Source of the DNA: Bdellovibrionales bacterium
GTDB lineage: Bacteria > Bdellovibrionota_G > JALEGL01 > JAGRAY01
Direction of reading: 5' to 3'
Length of the DNA stretch: 12,043 nucleotides
Assembly: GCA_020434375.1 (NCBI GenBank)
Contig: JAGRAY010000040.1
Location: 1-12,043 of the forward strand
Below, piece by piece: positions 1 through 8,800 of the stretch. Position 1 is the first letter of the stretch, and every line of letters starts with the position of its first letter. The notes below the pieces were generated by a model. The model had not been told where the DNA came from, ran no database searches, and worked only from the letters and a program-made list of their open reading frames with translations. A program made the translations under genes and the position numbers.

Positions 1-114
1 ACTGCTCATTGAGCTTCTATCTGAGAGAGCTTCTGCGGAGAAGGAAAGCAGAAAAATAAAACTTATTGAAAACGCCGTAACAACCCTGAGGAATATGTTT
101 TTGTTATTTGCCAT
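1..114 (-). CDS. Secreted or outer-membrane protein of unknown function, N-terminal fragment (runs off left edge)
   Basis: The minus-strand frame is open from the left edge up to a stop at 184-186. From the ATG at 112-114 it reads 38 residues with a classic Sec signal peptide. The n-region is basic (MANNKNIFLR) and is followed by a hydrophobic core (VVTAFSISFIFLLSFS). An AXA signal-peptidase I site follows (A27-E28-A29, cleavage before L30), and the mature chain begins LSDRSSMSS. A longer start at 139-141 would add nine residues (MVFATYLIT) and make the n-region less typical, so 114 is preferred. Neither start has a strong Shine-Dalgarno sequence. The mature protein lies outside the window, so its function cannot be named. 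The gene diverges from the AAA/TPR gene across a 150-bp control region. The main doubt is that only 38 codons are visible. Confidence 0.5.
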   Translation of the reverse strand, partial: MANNKNIFLRVVTAFSISFIFLLSFSAEALSDRSSMSS

Positions 115-198
115 AGTGATTAAATATGTTGCGAACACCATGCCAACTCTAAGGCAATCACAACCACTTGTTATTGTTATATATTATCAATATGCTTA

Positions 199-243
199 AA
201 CTAAAGTTTAGGTTCACGGAACTAGAGTTGCCGAACTAAAGTT
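199..243. repeat. Three operator-like dyads AACT-NN-AGTT in the divergent control region
   Basis: Three copies of a 10-bp dyad lie at 199-208 (AACTAAAGTT), 220-229 (AACTAGAGTT) and 234-243 (AACTAAAGTT), with start-to-start spacings of 21 and 14 bp. The first copy extends to a perfect 6-bp inverted repeat, TAAACT-AA-AGTTTA (197-210). A related half-site, with TAGAGTTG on the minus strand, lies near 143-150. Tandem short palindromes between divergent promoters are the usual form of a multi-site transcription-factor operator. They sit 22 to 66 bp upstream of the AAA/TPR start codon. The regulator is unknown. Confidence 0.5.
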
Positions 244-256
244 ACGCTGCTATGAC
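228..256 (+). promoter_or_regulatory. Possible promoter of the AAA/TPR gene
   Basis: TTGCCG (228-233) and TATGAC (251-256) are separated by 17 bp, and each matches 4 of 6 consensus positions. Transcription would start near 262-264, practically at the ATG at 265, giving a leaderless mRNA. That would fit the lack of a Shine-Dalgarno sequence there. The third dyad would then lie inside the spacer and the second would overlap the -35, an arrangement typical of repression. A rival pair is TTGTTA (168-173), a 17-bp spacer, and TATGCT (191-196). Both are weak and neither is established. Confidence 0.2.
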
Positions 257-264
257 CAGCAAGA

Positions 265-3006
265 ATGAATCACAGCTCGAAAGAATTGACCACGCCGGTT
301 TCGCGACGTTCTCTGCGCAGCACGCTCATTGGACGCGACAACGAATTACAGCTTTTTGAAAAACTGCTAGAACAAATTGCCGTAGACCAAGGTCAAATTC
401 TAGCGATCGTTGGACCCGCCGGCATGGGCAAAAGCAGAACAACCACAGCTTTTGTGCAACTTGCAAGGCAAAATGCCATCCCGGTTTACCTTGGAACATT
501 TACAAAAGTTTATCAACCCTATGAAGCTTTTAGGCAAATCGTCTCACAGATTACCGGCGCCGAGACAGACACACTTTCAAGGTGGAACTTAGATGAAACC
601 GAAACAGATTTCCTTAGGATTTTCTTAGAACCTGACGTTGAAATTGAACGCCTTAAAAACTTATCGGAATTTGAAATTCGACAAGGATTATTTGCAAGCG
701 TTAAGAAACTTATTTTTAACGTGGCTAAAACGCCTGTTGCATTCATTCTAGAAGATGTACACTGGGCAGGCCAAGATTCTCAGGACCTTCTCGAATACCT
801 CATTGAAGGCACAGAATTCACAAGACTTCTACTCGTTGTCGCCCACAGACCAGAGCATCAATTAATTTGGAAGCGCAGGCTCAATTTTACTGAAGTCAAT
901 CTTGGCGCATTTGACTTGAATCAAATTGAGAGATTTGTTCGAAATGTACTCGATATCGACACCATGGACTCCAGAGTCATTCATGAATTGATGCGCGTGT
1001 CACATGGCAATCCTTTGTTTTTGGAAGAAATGCTCAGGCATATGCTGGAAACAGATGTCATCAACATTGAAACTCAGGATGATGGTCGAAAATATTTATT
1101 CCTGGAAAAACAAGCAGCGACCATTCCTGAAACCATTCACAACCTTATTGAATCGCGCCTCGATCGATTACCTAGGCGCAGCAAGGAAGCTCTTCAGTGG
1201 GCTTCTGTTTTTGGAAGCACTTCTGACACCGATGAACTCACTTCATTTCTTCAAAAACTAGGAAACGATGAAGTAGAAGCAACTTTGAAAAACCTATTTA
1301 AAAGGCAATACCTCGTCGAACGCAGTGCGTTTCCTAAACGAACCTATCGATTTGGACATGATCTTTTTTTTGATGTCACCTTAAAATCTGTTTCAGAAAA
1401 AGATCTCCCCAACTATCATAAGAGAATTGCGGATTTTCTTTGCGAGTACCATGGAGAGGATGCTGTTTTTTATGCGGATCGTATCGCTGAGCATTACATC
1501 AAAAGTCCGGATGAGATTTCGGCCATTCGATTCACGCACAAAGCGGCGCTCAATGCTCTAAAAGTATACCATTACACAGATGCGCTCTATTACTTTGAGT
1601 ATTGCTACCCGCTCTTTCGGCGAAATTACGTACCTGACTTAAAAGAAGAAGATTTCTATGTGCCTTATATTGAAACATTATTGGCCACAGGAAAACCAGA
1701 AGAACCAGAAGAAGCCATTCAGCGTTGGGGCAAAAATGAGTTTCAGTTTTCGATCGCCGTCAGAATGCAGTATCTACAACTGCTCACACGCATTTACGAG
1801 GCTCAATCTAACTACAGTCAAATTGTTGAAATCACGAAAATGATTTCCGATTCAAGAAATCAGGACCCCACCTATGATCAACTCTATTTTGATGTGTCTC
1901 ATAGTCGAGTCAACGCCCTTATTTTTCTTGGCAGAATCGACCAAGCCCTTCACGAAGGGCTCAGCATTTTGCGCGAACTCAATCATACCGAAATGCCTTT
2001 AATTAAACTTCGATTATGGGGTCGCCTTGCTTATTGTCATACCATTAAAAATCAACACTCGGTTGCTCTGGACTATTTAGATAAAGCAGAGAAGTACTTT
2101 TCCGAAAGCTTACCTCCACTTTATCAAATAGAACTTTTGCTACGCTTTAACAATACTTATATCGACTTAAAAGAGTACAGCCAATGCAGGCGTATTCTAA
2201 GTCAGGCACTGGAAATAGCTCGAAAACATGGACTAAAAACAACATATCTTGAGACACTTCAAAGGCGAGCGTTTCTCCTGCAGTTTCATCTTGGAATGTA
2301 CTCAACTGCCATTCCGGACCTCCTAGAATGTATTGATGAATGTCGTAAACTTAGAAACTATGAAATTTTGACAGAAGCTAAACTCACTCTTATCGACACG
2401 CTGGTTGAAATGGGTGCAAAAGAGGAAGCCACGACGCTTTGGCTGACAAAAGAGCAAGTCAATAAAGTTTTTGATGCCTGGCAAGAGATTTTAAGCCTAG
2501 ATATTCAAGCTCGACTTGCTCTCTTTAAGGGAGATCTGAGTAGCGCTCATTCTTACCTCATTCAAGAAGCAGCACTCTACAAAAAAGTGGGCGATGAAAA
2601 ACGAAGCGCAAATGCCCATTTGTATGCTCTATGCGTGGAAGCTGAATACAATCCTGGAAAGTTGGATGCCATATGCAAAGTATTTAAATCCATCGCATCA
2701 AAAACACCCACAAATGACGAGTGGCTAAAATTTTCAAAAAATATAACCGCAATGTGCCTGGCTTCTCTTGGAGCAGAAACAGAAGACTACATTGACAAAG
2801 ATTTGGATTTCGATCATTGCACGTACGTGGATCAGAGGCAACTCCTCTACGTTTGGAAAATTAGATACCTTGACTCAAAAAATAGACGCCATGAGGCTAG
2901 CTTGCTTCGCGTTAAATACCGAGAAGTACGAAATCAAATTGCAAAGCACGTTCCGGAAAAATATCACGATGATTTTTTTACGCACCCACTTTATCGCGTG
3001 CCTTGA
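265..3006 (+). CDS. STAND-like AAA ATPase with TPR-type C-terminal repeats, no output domain
   Basis: This 913-residue cytoplasmic protein has no signal peptide or membrane segment. The N-terminal ATPase module resembles the AAA_16/MalT-like domain that follows cyclase or kinase domains in large bacterial signalling proteins. Visible motifs are LIGRDNE (residues 21-27), Walker A GPAGMGKS (50-57), Walker B with the acidic pair ED (about 158-166, followed by HWAGQDS), VVAHRPEH (191-198) and GNPLFLEEM (248-256). The segment IPETIHNLIESRLDRLP (287-303) is typical of this family. From about residue 420 to the C-terminus the chain is all helical with degenerate TPR-like pairs, clearest at about 550-760. 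Proteins of this type bind ATP and use the repeat arm to sense a ligand or partner. Unusually, there is no HTH, cyclase, kinase or GGDEF domain at either end, so the output must act in trans. The ATG at 265 is the only plausible start, because an in-frame TGA lies at 253-255. The Shine-Dalgarno sequence is absent or very weak. The substrate and pathway are unknown. Confidence 0.85.
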   Translation: MNHSSKELTTPVSRRSLRSTLIGRDNELQLFEKLLEQIAVDQGQILAIVGPAGMGKSRTTTAFVQLARQNAIPVYLGTFTKVYQPYEAFRQIVSQITGAETDTLSRWNLDETETDFLRIFLEPDVEIERLKNLSEFEIRQGLFASVKKLIFNVAKTPVAFILEDVHWAGQDSQDLLEYLIEGTEFTRLLLVVAHRPEHQLIWKRRLNFTEVNLGAFDLNQIERFVRNVLDIDTMDSRVIHELMRVSHGNPLFLEEMLRHMLETDVINIETQDDGRKYLFLEKQAATIPETIHNLIESRLDRLPRRSKEALQWASVFGSTSDTDELTSFLQKLGNDEVEATLKNLFKRQYLVERSAFPKRTYRFGHDLFFDVTLKSVSEKDLPNYHKRIADFLCEYHGEDAVFYADRIAEHYIKSPDEISAIRFTHKAALNALKVYHYTDALYYFEYCYPLFRRNYVPDLKEEDFYVPYIETLLATGKPEEPEEAIQRWGKNEFQFSIAVRMQYLQLLTRIYEAQSNYSQIVEITKMISDSRNQDPTYDQLYFDVSHSRVNALIFLGRIDQALHEGLSILRELNHTEMPLIKLRLWGRLAYCHTIKNQHSVALDYLDKAEKYFSESLPPLYQIELLLRFNNTYIDLKEYSQCRRILSQALEIARKHGLKTTYLETLQRRAFLLQFHLGMYSTAIPDLLECIDECRKLRNYEILTEAKLTLIDTLVEMGAKEEATTLWLTKEQVNKVFDAWQEILSLDIQARLALFKGDLSSAHSYLIQEAALYKKVGDEKRSANAHLYALCVEAEYNPGKLDAICKVFKSIASKTPTNDEWLKFSKNITAMCLASLGAETEDYIDKDLDFDHCTYVDQRQLLYVWKIRYLDSKNRRHEASLLRVKYREVRNQIAKHVPEKYHDDFFTHPLYRVP

Positions 3007-3026
3007 TAACCTGATAAAATGATAAG

Positions 3027-5819
3027 TCAGAATTGGCCAACGGCAAAGTGAAGCGTGCCAAAAGGTTCCCCCGTTCTCCTATCAAGGAGAATGCCATAAT
3101 CTAAACGCATCGGTCCAAAAAATGTATTGTATCTAAATCCAAATCCCAATGAATTACGGATATCAAAAATATCAAATCCCCGGTTTTGAAGATAGGCGTT
3201 TCCACCATCACTAAAAACAGCAAAATCAAAATCTTTAAAGATAGGAATGAGAACTTCAAACATATAGTTAAATAGAGCATTGCCTCCAGGAGCCTGACTA
3301 AGCAATTCATCACTGCAGTTTTCGGCCACATTGGATGGCAACCCCCCAATACAATTTAAGCCAACACCTCTAAAACTATTATTGCCTCCAATTCTAAAAC
3401 GTTTTTCAATGGGTATTTCTTTAATGCCTTGCTGACTCGTATCTCCGTAGGTGCCAGAAAATCCGAGACGCAACGATAAGATCGATCGCAGGCGCTTATA
3501 AATTGGATAATAAAAGTTATTTCTAGAAAAGACCTGATAAAAATCCGCATCTGAAAGCAGGTTTTTATTATAAAAATCAAATTCTAGCCGATGAAATGTT
3601 CCGGACGTTGCATTTAATAAATCATTTCTTCGATCAAAATCGGCAAATGTTCTCAAAGAGCCAAATCTAGCCTCCGATTCATCGATTGGACTTAATATGG
3701 CACCTGGAAGCTCATTAAACGGATTTCGAAATTCGAGTTCCCACGACAAAGACGTATTTATCCAAGATTGAAAGTTTCGTTCCAAACCTAAGATAAAACT
3801 AGTTCGCTCGATATCAAACTGTTGTTCATCTTTTCGTTCCTGAATAAACGAAACCTTTCCATGAATTTTATCCAGAAGATAGGGCTCTCGATAAGTTAAG
3901 ACGATTCTTCTCTCTAAGATATTGTCCTCACTATCAAAGCGCCTGTTGATCCGCAGAAATGAATTAAAGTTGCGGCCTGTTCCAAAAAGATTTGAATATC
4001 GAAATTCTACCGTACCTCGAACACCATCGTCAGTGGAATATCCGGGACGAAGTATAACGGACCTTCGTTTTCTTTCAGAAACCCTCACAACGAGATCTTC
4101 AACATTAGTATCGGGATTAATTGGCAATTCTTCTACCGATACACCATCAAAAAAACCAAGCTGTAAAAGTTTACGTCGACTGTCTCTAATTTTGAGTGGA
4201 CTATAAATGTCACCGCTTTCAAAGACTAGTTCGCGATCGATGACATATTCCTTTGTGATGCGATTTCCTCGAAATGAAATTTGGCCAAACTTAATTTTGG
4301 AGCCTTCTTGAATGTCTATTGGATAAAAGATCTCATTTTCTCCAATTTGTTCGACCTTGGGCAAGGTGACAGTGGCGTATTTGTAGCCTCTCAATCGATA
4401 CTGGTTTTCTATGGCATCCGCATTTTTCCTTAGAAGCACAGGATCAATGGGCTGACCTTTTTCTATTTCCATAAATTCTTCTATTTCAGCATTTGTAAAT
4501 ACCGAGTTACCCGAGATACGATATCCTCCCAGAGTGGATTGCACGCCTTCGCTTATCTGAATGAGAATCGAAACATTTTTACCTTTATAAGTGATTTTTG
4601 GATCATCTATAGTTGAGCGCAAATATCCTTGGCTTTGATAAAAATTTAATAGTGAATCAGCCGTCAAAAGTACTTCTTTTTCGACAAAGACTCTTTTTTT
4701 TGTTTTATTGGGAGCAAAGCCCCAAAATTGATTGGATAAGGTTTCGCTGGAAATTGCTTCATTACCTTTGAACGCTACAGACTCAATATTAAATTTTGGC
4801 CCTCGATCAACATTAAAAATAATTCGTCTTTCTTGTCGTTTTTGAAAAATAGCTTCATGAACTTCTACAAGCGGCTTGGCATATCCTTTTTCACGATAAA
4901 AACTGATAATACTTTCCTTCGCCTTTGATTCGATCCACGATTGATTAAATTCTGTTTCATCTTTAATGCCGATCATGTTTTTTAAAATGGCGTCACGTTC
5001 GAATGCAAAAGTATTTCCAAAAAATTTAATATCAATTTGCATTCCTAAATCAATGAACAGCTCGAGTCTTGCTTTCGTGCGGTCATCTGAGTAAGTTAAC
5101 TCTGGTTTCGAAATCGAATTTGCCAAATAATTTTTATGCCTTAAATTTGCTTTGAGTTTCTCTGTATTTTTAAGAATTTCGAGAGCGTCACAGCGAGATC
5201 CGGGCCTAACTTCATACGCGCGATACACTTTATTGCTATCGTCGCTTATTGGATTATTGTTGATATAAACATCTTTGATTGTGCACGGCTCATGATCAAC
5301 AATTTCAATAGTAATATGCGTTTGTCCATCTCCCGTTTTTGCAGTGTTTAGATCAATTTTCGCATTTGGAAAACCACGATACCCAAGATAATTTTTTAGT
5401 TTAATCTGTAAGGTCTCTAAATCGTCCGGCGCATATCTACTGCCCGGTTCTATCTGAATCTGATCCAATAGAGTCTTTTTAGAAATTTCGAACTCTCCCT
5501 TTAGTTCAACGCTGGCAGCAATTTCTTTGAGCTTAACACGAACTGTCCAAGAATCGACGGAATCAACCGTCTCTGTAACCTCAATTGTGTAGACAGGCCA
5601 TTTGAGATAGGCTCTTCTAAGCGTATCTGACAATTCAGCACCTGAAACATCCGGCTCAAGAGCATTTTGAAAAAATTGAATGATCTCAGAGCTATACTGT
5701 TGGTTTGCAGGTTCGATTTCAATATCTAATTTTTTTGAATTGGCCCAACCGTTCGAAACAAACAAAAGGCTAAAAATCAAACTTAAATTCAAAATCGACA
5801 CCAAAGTCGATCTCTTCAT
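3027..5819 (-). CDS. Omp85 (BamA/TamA family) outer-membrane barrel with about seven POTRA domains, partner of TamB
   Basis: This is an outer-membrane beta-barrel of 930 residues from the chosen ATG at 5817-5819. That start gives a clean signal peptide (MKRSTLVSILNLSLIFSLLF, then VSNGWA with cleavage near residue 26). An in-frame ATG at 5868-5870 would add 17 residues and spoil the n-region. After the signal come POTRA-like beta-alpha-alpha-beta-beta units at about residues 30-100, 101-177, 178-259, 260-341, 342-427, 428-507 and 508-585. The last five junctions show an acidic-Gly end followed by a new strand, often ending GN. A 16-strand-type barrel fills about 586-930. It carries the loop-6 signature SFRGVG (815-820) and ends in an aromatic beta-signal (LHFAVGQF). 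E. coli BamA has five POTRAs and TamA three, so this arm is long. The gene follows tamB with a 50-bp overlap, which argues for a TamA role, while the loop-6 cysteine pair and GGNA motif look BamA-like. For that reason no symbol is assigned. Confidence 0.92.
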   Translation of the reverse strand: MKRSTLVSILNLSLIFSLLFVSNGWANSKKLDIEIEPANQQYSSEIIQFFQNALEPDVSGAELSDTLRRAYLKWPVYTIEVTETVDSVDSWTVRVKLKEIAASVELKGEFEISKKTLLDQIQIEPGSRYAPDDLETLQIKLKNYLGYRGFPNAKIDLNTAKTGDGQTHITIEIVDHEPCTIKDVYINNNPISDDSNKVYRAYEVRPGSRCDALEILKNTEKLKANLRHKNYLANSISKPELTYSDDRTKARLELFIDLGMQIDIKFFGNTFAFERDAILKNMIGIKDETEFNQSWIESKAKESIISFYREKGYAKPLVEVHEAIFQKRQERRIIFNVDRGPKFNIESVAFKGNEAISSETLSNQFWGFAPNKTKKRVFVEKEVLLTADSLLNFYQSQGYLRSTIDDPKITYKGKNVSILIQISEGVQSTLGGYRISGNSVFTNAEIEEFMEIEKGQPIDPVLLRKNADAIENQYRLRGYKYATVTLPKVEQIGENEIFYPIDIQEGSKIKFGQISFRGNRITKEYVIDRELVFESGDIYSPLKIRDSRRKLLQLGFFDGVSVEELPINPDTNVEDLVVRVSERKRRSVILRPGYSTDDGVRGTVEFRYSNLFGTGRNFNSFLRINRRFDSEDNILERRIVLTYREPYLLDKIHGKVSFIQERKDEQQFDIERTSFILGLERNFQSWINTSLSWELEFRNPFNELPGAILSPIDESEARFGSLRTFADFDRRNDLLNATSGTFHRLEFDFYNKNLLSDADFYQVFSRNNFYYPIYKRLRSILSLRLGFSGTYGDTSQQGIKEIPIEKRFRIGGNNSFRGVGLNCIGGLPSNVAENCSDELLSQAPGGNALFNYMFEVLIPIFKDFDFAVFSDGGNAYLQNRGFDIFDIRNSLGFGFRYNTFFGPMRLDYGILLDRRTGEPFGTLHFAVGQF

Positions 5820-8800
5820 TTTGATCTTGTCGATTGTCACGTACACTACCTTGTAAAGACACATTATCATTAAAACTTTGCTCTAGCCTTATCGTATTTT
5901 CAGCGCCCACATTAAATAAGTCGGTCGAATACAGCAACTTTACCTTGGGAAATAATTCCTTTCCAACAAGCATTTTGAGTCCTGTACTTTGAGTTTGATC
6001 TGAGAAAAAAGGTACGAACTGGAGCGTATCTAACACCTTGGTTTCTCTTAGACCTTTTTGCAGTTTAGATTGCACAGGTGCTGACAAAACACCCGGCAGT
6101 ACCGAAGACGAAACATTGGAGTTCTGTTGAGTCACTAGCAATTGATCAGTATCAACGCCTATGGTTAACAGTGCGATAATATTTGTCTCATCTCTTACTG
6201 GCTGACTTGATAAAAAAGCCTTGATTTCATCGTCTTCGGTACGAATATCCAGAAAAATATCTACTTGAGCTACTCTGGTTTTTGCGGTCAAATCGACCAG
6301 AGGATCAACTTCGTCTTTTTTATCAAAGGTAACCACACCGGAAGTGAGTTCAAAAAGATTATCTAAAAATTCAACGGTGCCTTCAACGACTTCAACTTTA
6401 CCCAAAAGACCGATTTGTTTGTCTGAGCCAACAAGTCTAACATCACCTCTTAACTTGCCCTCCGCAATATCATTTTTTAATAAGATTTGGTCGCCCTCAC
6501 TGGTGAAGTGCAAATCGAAATAGATATTTTCCTCTTTAGTTTTTAGTATCCTTGAGTTTCGCGCGGAAGAACCAAAAGTTAATATCTGACTCTTCCAATC
6601 CCATTCATCTTGGTATCGCGCGCGATGAATCGTAAAATCTCCCTTAAGCGTCGGCTGAATCAAAGATCCTACAAGCGACATACTTCCAGATGCCGTCATG
6701 GGAAGCCAGTCAGGGAATCGCATGCTAACATGGTCTGCGTATCCAACGAGTGAAATCTTTGAGTCCTCGTTGGATCCAAAATCGAGTCGACCCGAGGCTT
6801 TAACATTTCCGCCTCCAACAATAGCTTGCATCTCATCCACGTACATAGATTTTTGATCGATCGTACCGCGAAGTGTTGCATTTTCGAGGTCATGAGGAAA
6901 TTCCTTAAATTGAATAAGTGCACCCTGGGAGGAATATCTTCCCGCAGCTTTCAGGTCATCAAACGGTCCACCAAAATCTAGCTGAACCTGCAAATTACCT
7001 TCAGCACGCGATATCCCTGTTCTAAAAAGAGATAAAATTCCTAAAGGAATTGAACCTTTCATCGATACAGCCAAATTTTCGGATGCATCAATTGAAATAA
7101 GACTTTCAAGTTGAGTCTCTTTACCCTCAAAGACCATTTTGGTCGGCTGGATCTGACCCTGTTTGACATTGACCTGAGTGGGACGGCTTAATTGGATTGC
7201 TCGTTCTTCTTGACCAAACTGAATACTATGAAATGTCATCTGACCATTCCAGTTTTTGAAAGACTTTAAATGACCAGAAAAATCCCATTCTGCCGCGATC
7301 GTTGAGGGAACTCCTTGAAAGACAGGATTCAAAGAAAAATGATTAAAATGCCCCTTCGTTTTAAAGTCTGCTAGATTTTTGAAGTCAAGCCAGCCAATGG
7401 CTTCGAATGAGTCTTTGTTAAGACTAACGGAACCATTGACTCGATCTAACGGTCCATTCATAGATGCAATTCCCGCCCAGCTTTTCTCACCAAGCTCATT
7501 TTCGTGAAAAAGCTGAAACGATCCCTCAACCATCGGGTTGTCAAGAGGTCCGTGAAACGACACTCGACCGTCTGCAATTGATACAAACTGACGTATGAAC
7601 TCTGGTGTTTCCAAAAAGCTTAAAGGCAGACCTGAAAATGCCAGTTGAAGATGATCATAGCTCGTTAAACCCATTTTGCCTGTCAATGCAGCCCGGTAGT
7701 CCTTTTCTTTGATTATTTCAGCTCGATTAAACACTGCCGTTCCATTCTCAAAGGCTACGTCGGCTTCGACTGAGTCAAATAGTAGACCTCTCCATTGAGC
7801 TTTGTTGGATGTAAGCTCTATTTGTCCATTCATTTTTGTTGAAAAATCTCCCAGTAAGACCTGACCGGACCCAACTCCTTCAACGTCGCTAGCTATCGGA
7901 TAAGCAATAGAAGCAATATCAGCGATCCAACCCAAATCAAATTCACTGAAACGCGCCTTTAATAGTTCTTTTTTGTTTTTTTGATCGAAATCAGCATCAA
8001 ATTTTAAACTGGCATTACCCTGAACTGACTCGACAGAGAAATTTTTTAGGAACGTATGCTTCTTCTTAAATAAGATGTCTCCCACAAGATCGTGTTTTGC
8101 TCTTTGTGAGTACTGAAAATTCTCAATATTAAGTGAAATTAGAGCTTCAAAACCTTGATCATCTACTTTTAGACCTCCGCCTATTTGCCCCGCCCCTTTA
8201 ACTGGCATCGATTTGTCAAAAATTTCGCCCACATCCAATAAATTTCCCACCCACAAACCTGAAGGGAAGGTGTTTTTGGGGAAATCAAATTTAAATTTAC
8301 CCTCTAAACCATTTGCTAAAAGTTCTCCCGCATCAACAAAAAAATTTCTCTCTTTCGACCAACCTAGTTCTCCGTGAATGCGAACCTCATCGAAATGAAT
8401 CGGCAAAAAACGATTCACATCTTCATCAAAATTGAGTGAAAGCTTTGGTGCTGCAATCTGAAAATTGCCAAATAAACTCAAAGGCCAAAGACCCAGTCGC
8501 CCCTCAGACTCAACACTTACCGGACCTAAGAGCGAATAATTTTCAACCTCGGGGTCAATCCATTTTTCAATCGACTCAAAAGGTACATCTCTGGCTAAAA
8601 ATCTAAAATTTCCTGAGCTATTCTTTGAAATATCATTCACTTCCAGTTTCATCGTCGCGCCTTCAGATTGCACGGTTAGGTCTAGAGATTGTAATTCTTT
8701 CGAATTAAAAGAAATTTTACTTTTGATTGAATCAATGTCTCGATCCATCAAAGACAAACTTTGTGCGTTCATTTCTCCTGTAGCCGACCAGGCATCGAAA

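Noticed and set aside
2..199. Plus-strand frame open for 65 codons from the left edge, possibly the C-terminal end of an upstream gene
   Set aside because: It overlaps the minus-strand frame with the clear signal peptide. Its latter half is an odd mix of hydrophobic and polar residues running into the control region, so the minus-strand reading explains the bases better.
252..359. Small out-of-frame reading frame (ATG at 252, 35 codons) overlapping the start of the AAA/TPR gene
   Set aside because: It has no ribosome site and no recognisable sequence, and it lies mostly inside the real gene. A leader-peptide role cannot be supported.
3007..3026. Possible bidirectional terminator between the convergent AAA/TPR and Omp85 genes
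   Set aside because: Only 20 bp separate the stop codons, and there is no GC-rich hairpin or T-run. Termination must lie inside the opposing gene or be factor-dependent.
3922..4206. 94-codon frame antisense to the Omp85 barrel/POTRA junction
   Set aside because: Its residue make-up is rich in Arg/Ser/Thr, as expected of a shadow frame. It has no ribosome site, and the opposing gene is certain.
5820..5870. Longer start for the Omp85 protein at the ATG at 5868-5870
   Set aside because: It would put 17 residues (MIMCLYKVVYVTIDKIK) before a perfect signal peptide and raise the overlap with tamB to 101 bp. No ribosome site supports it.
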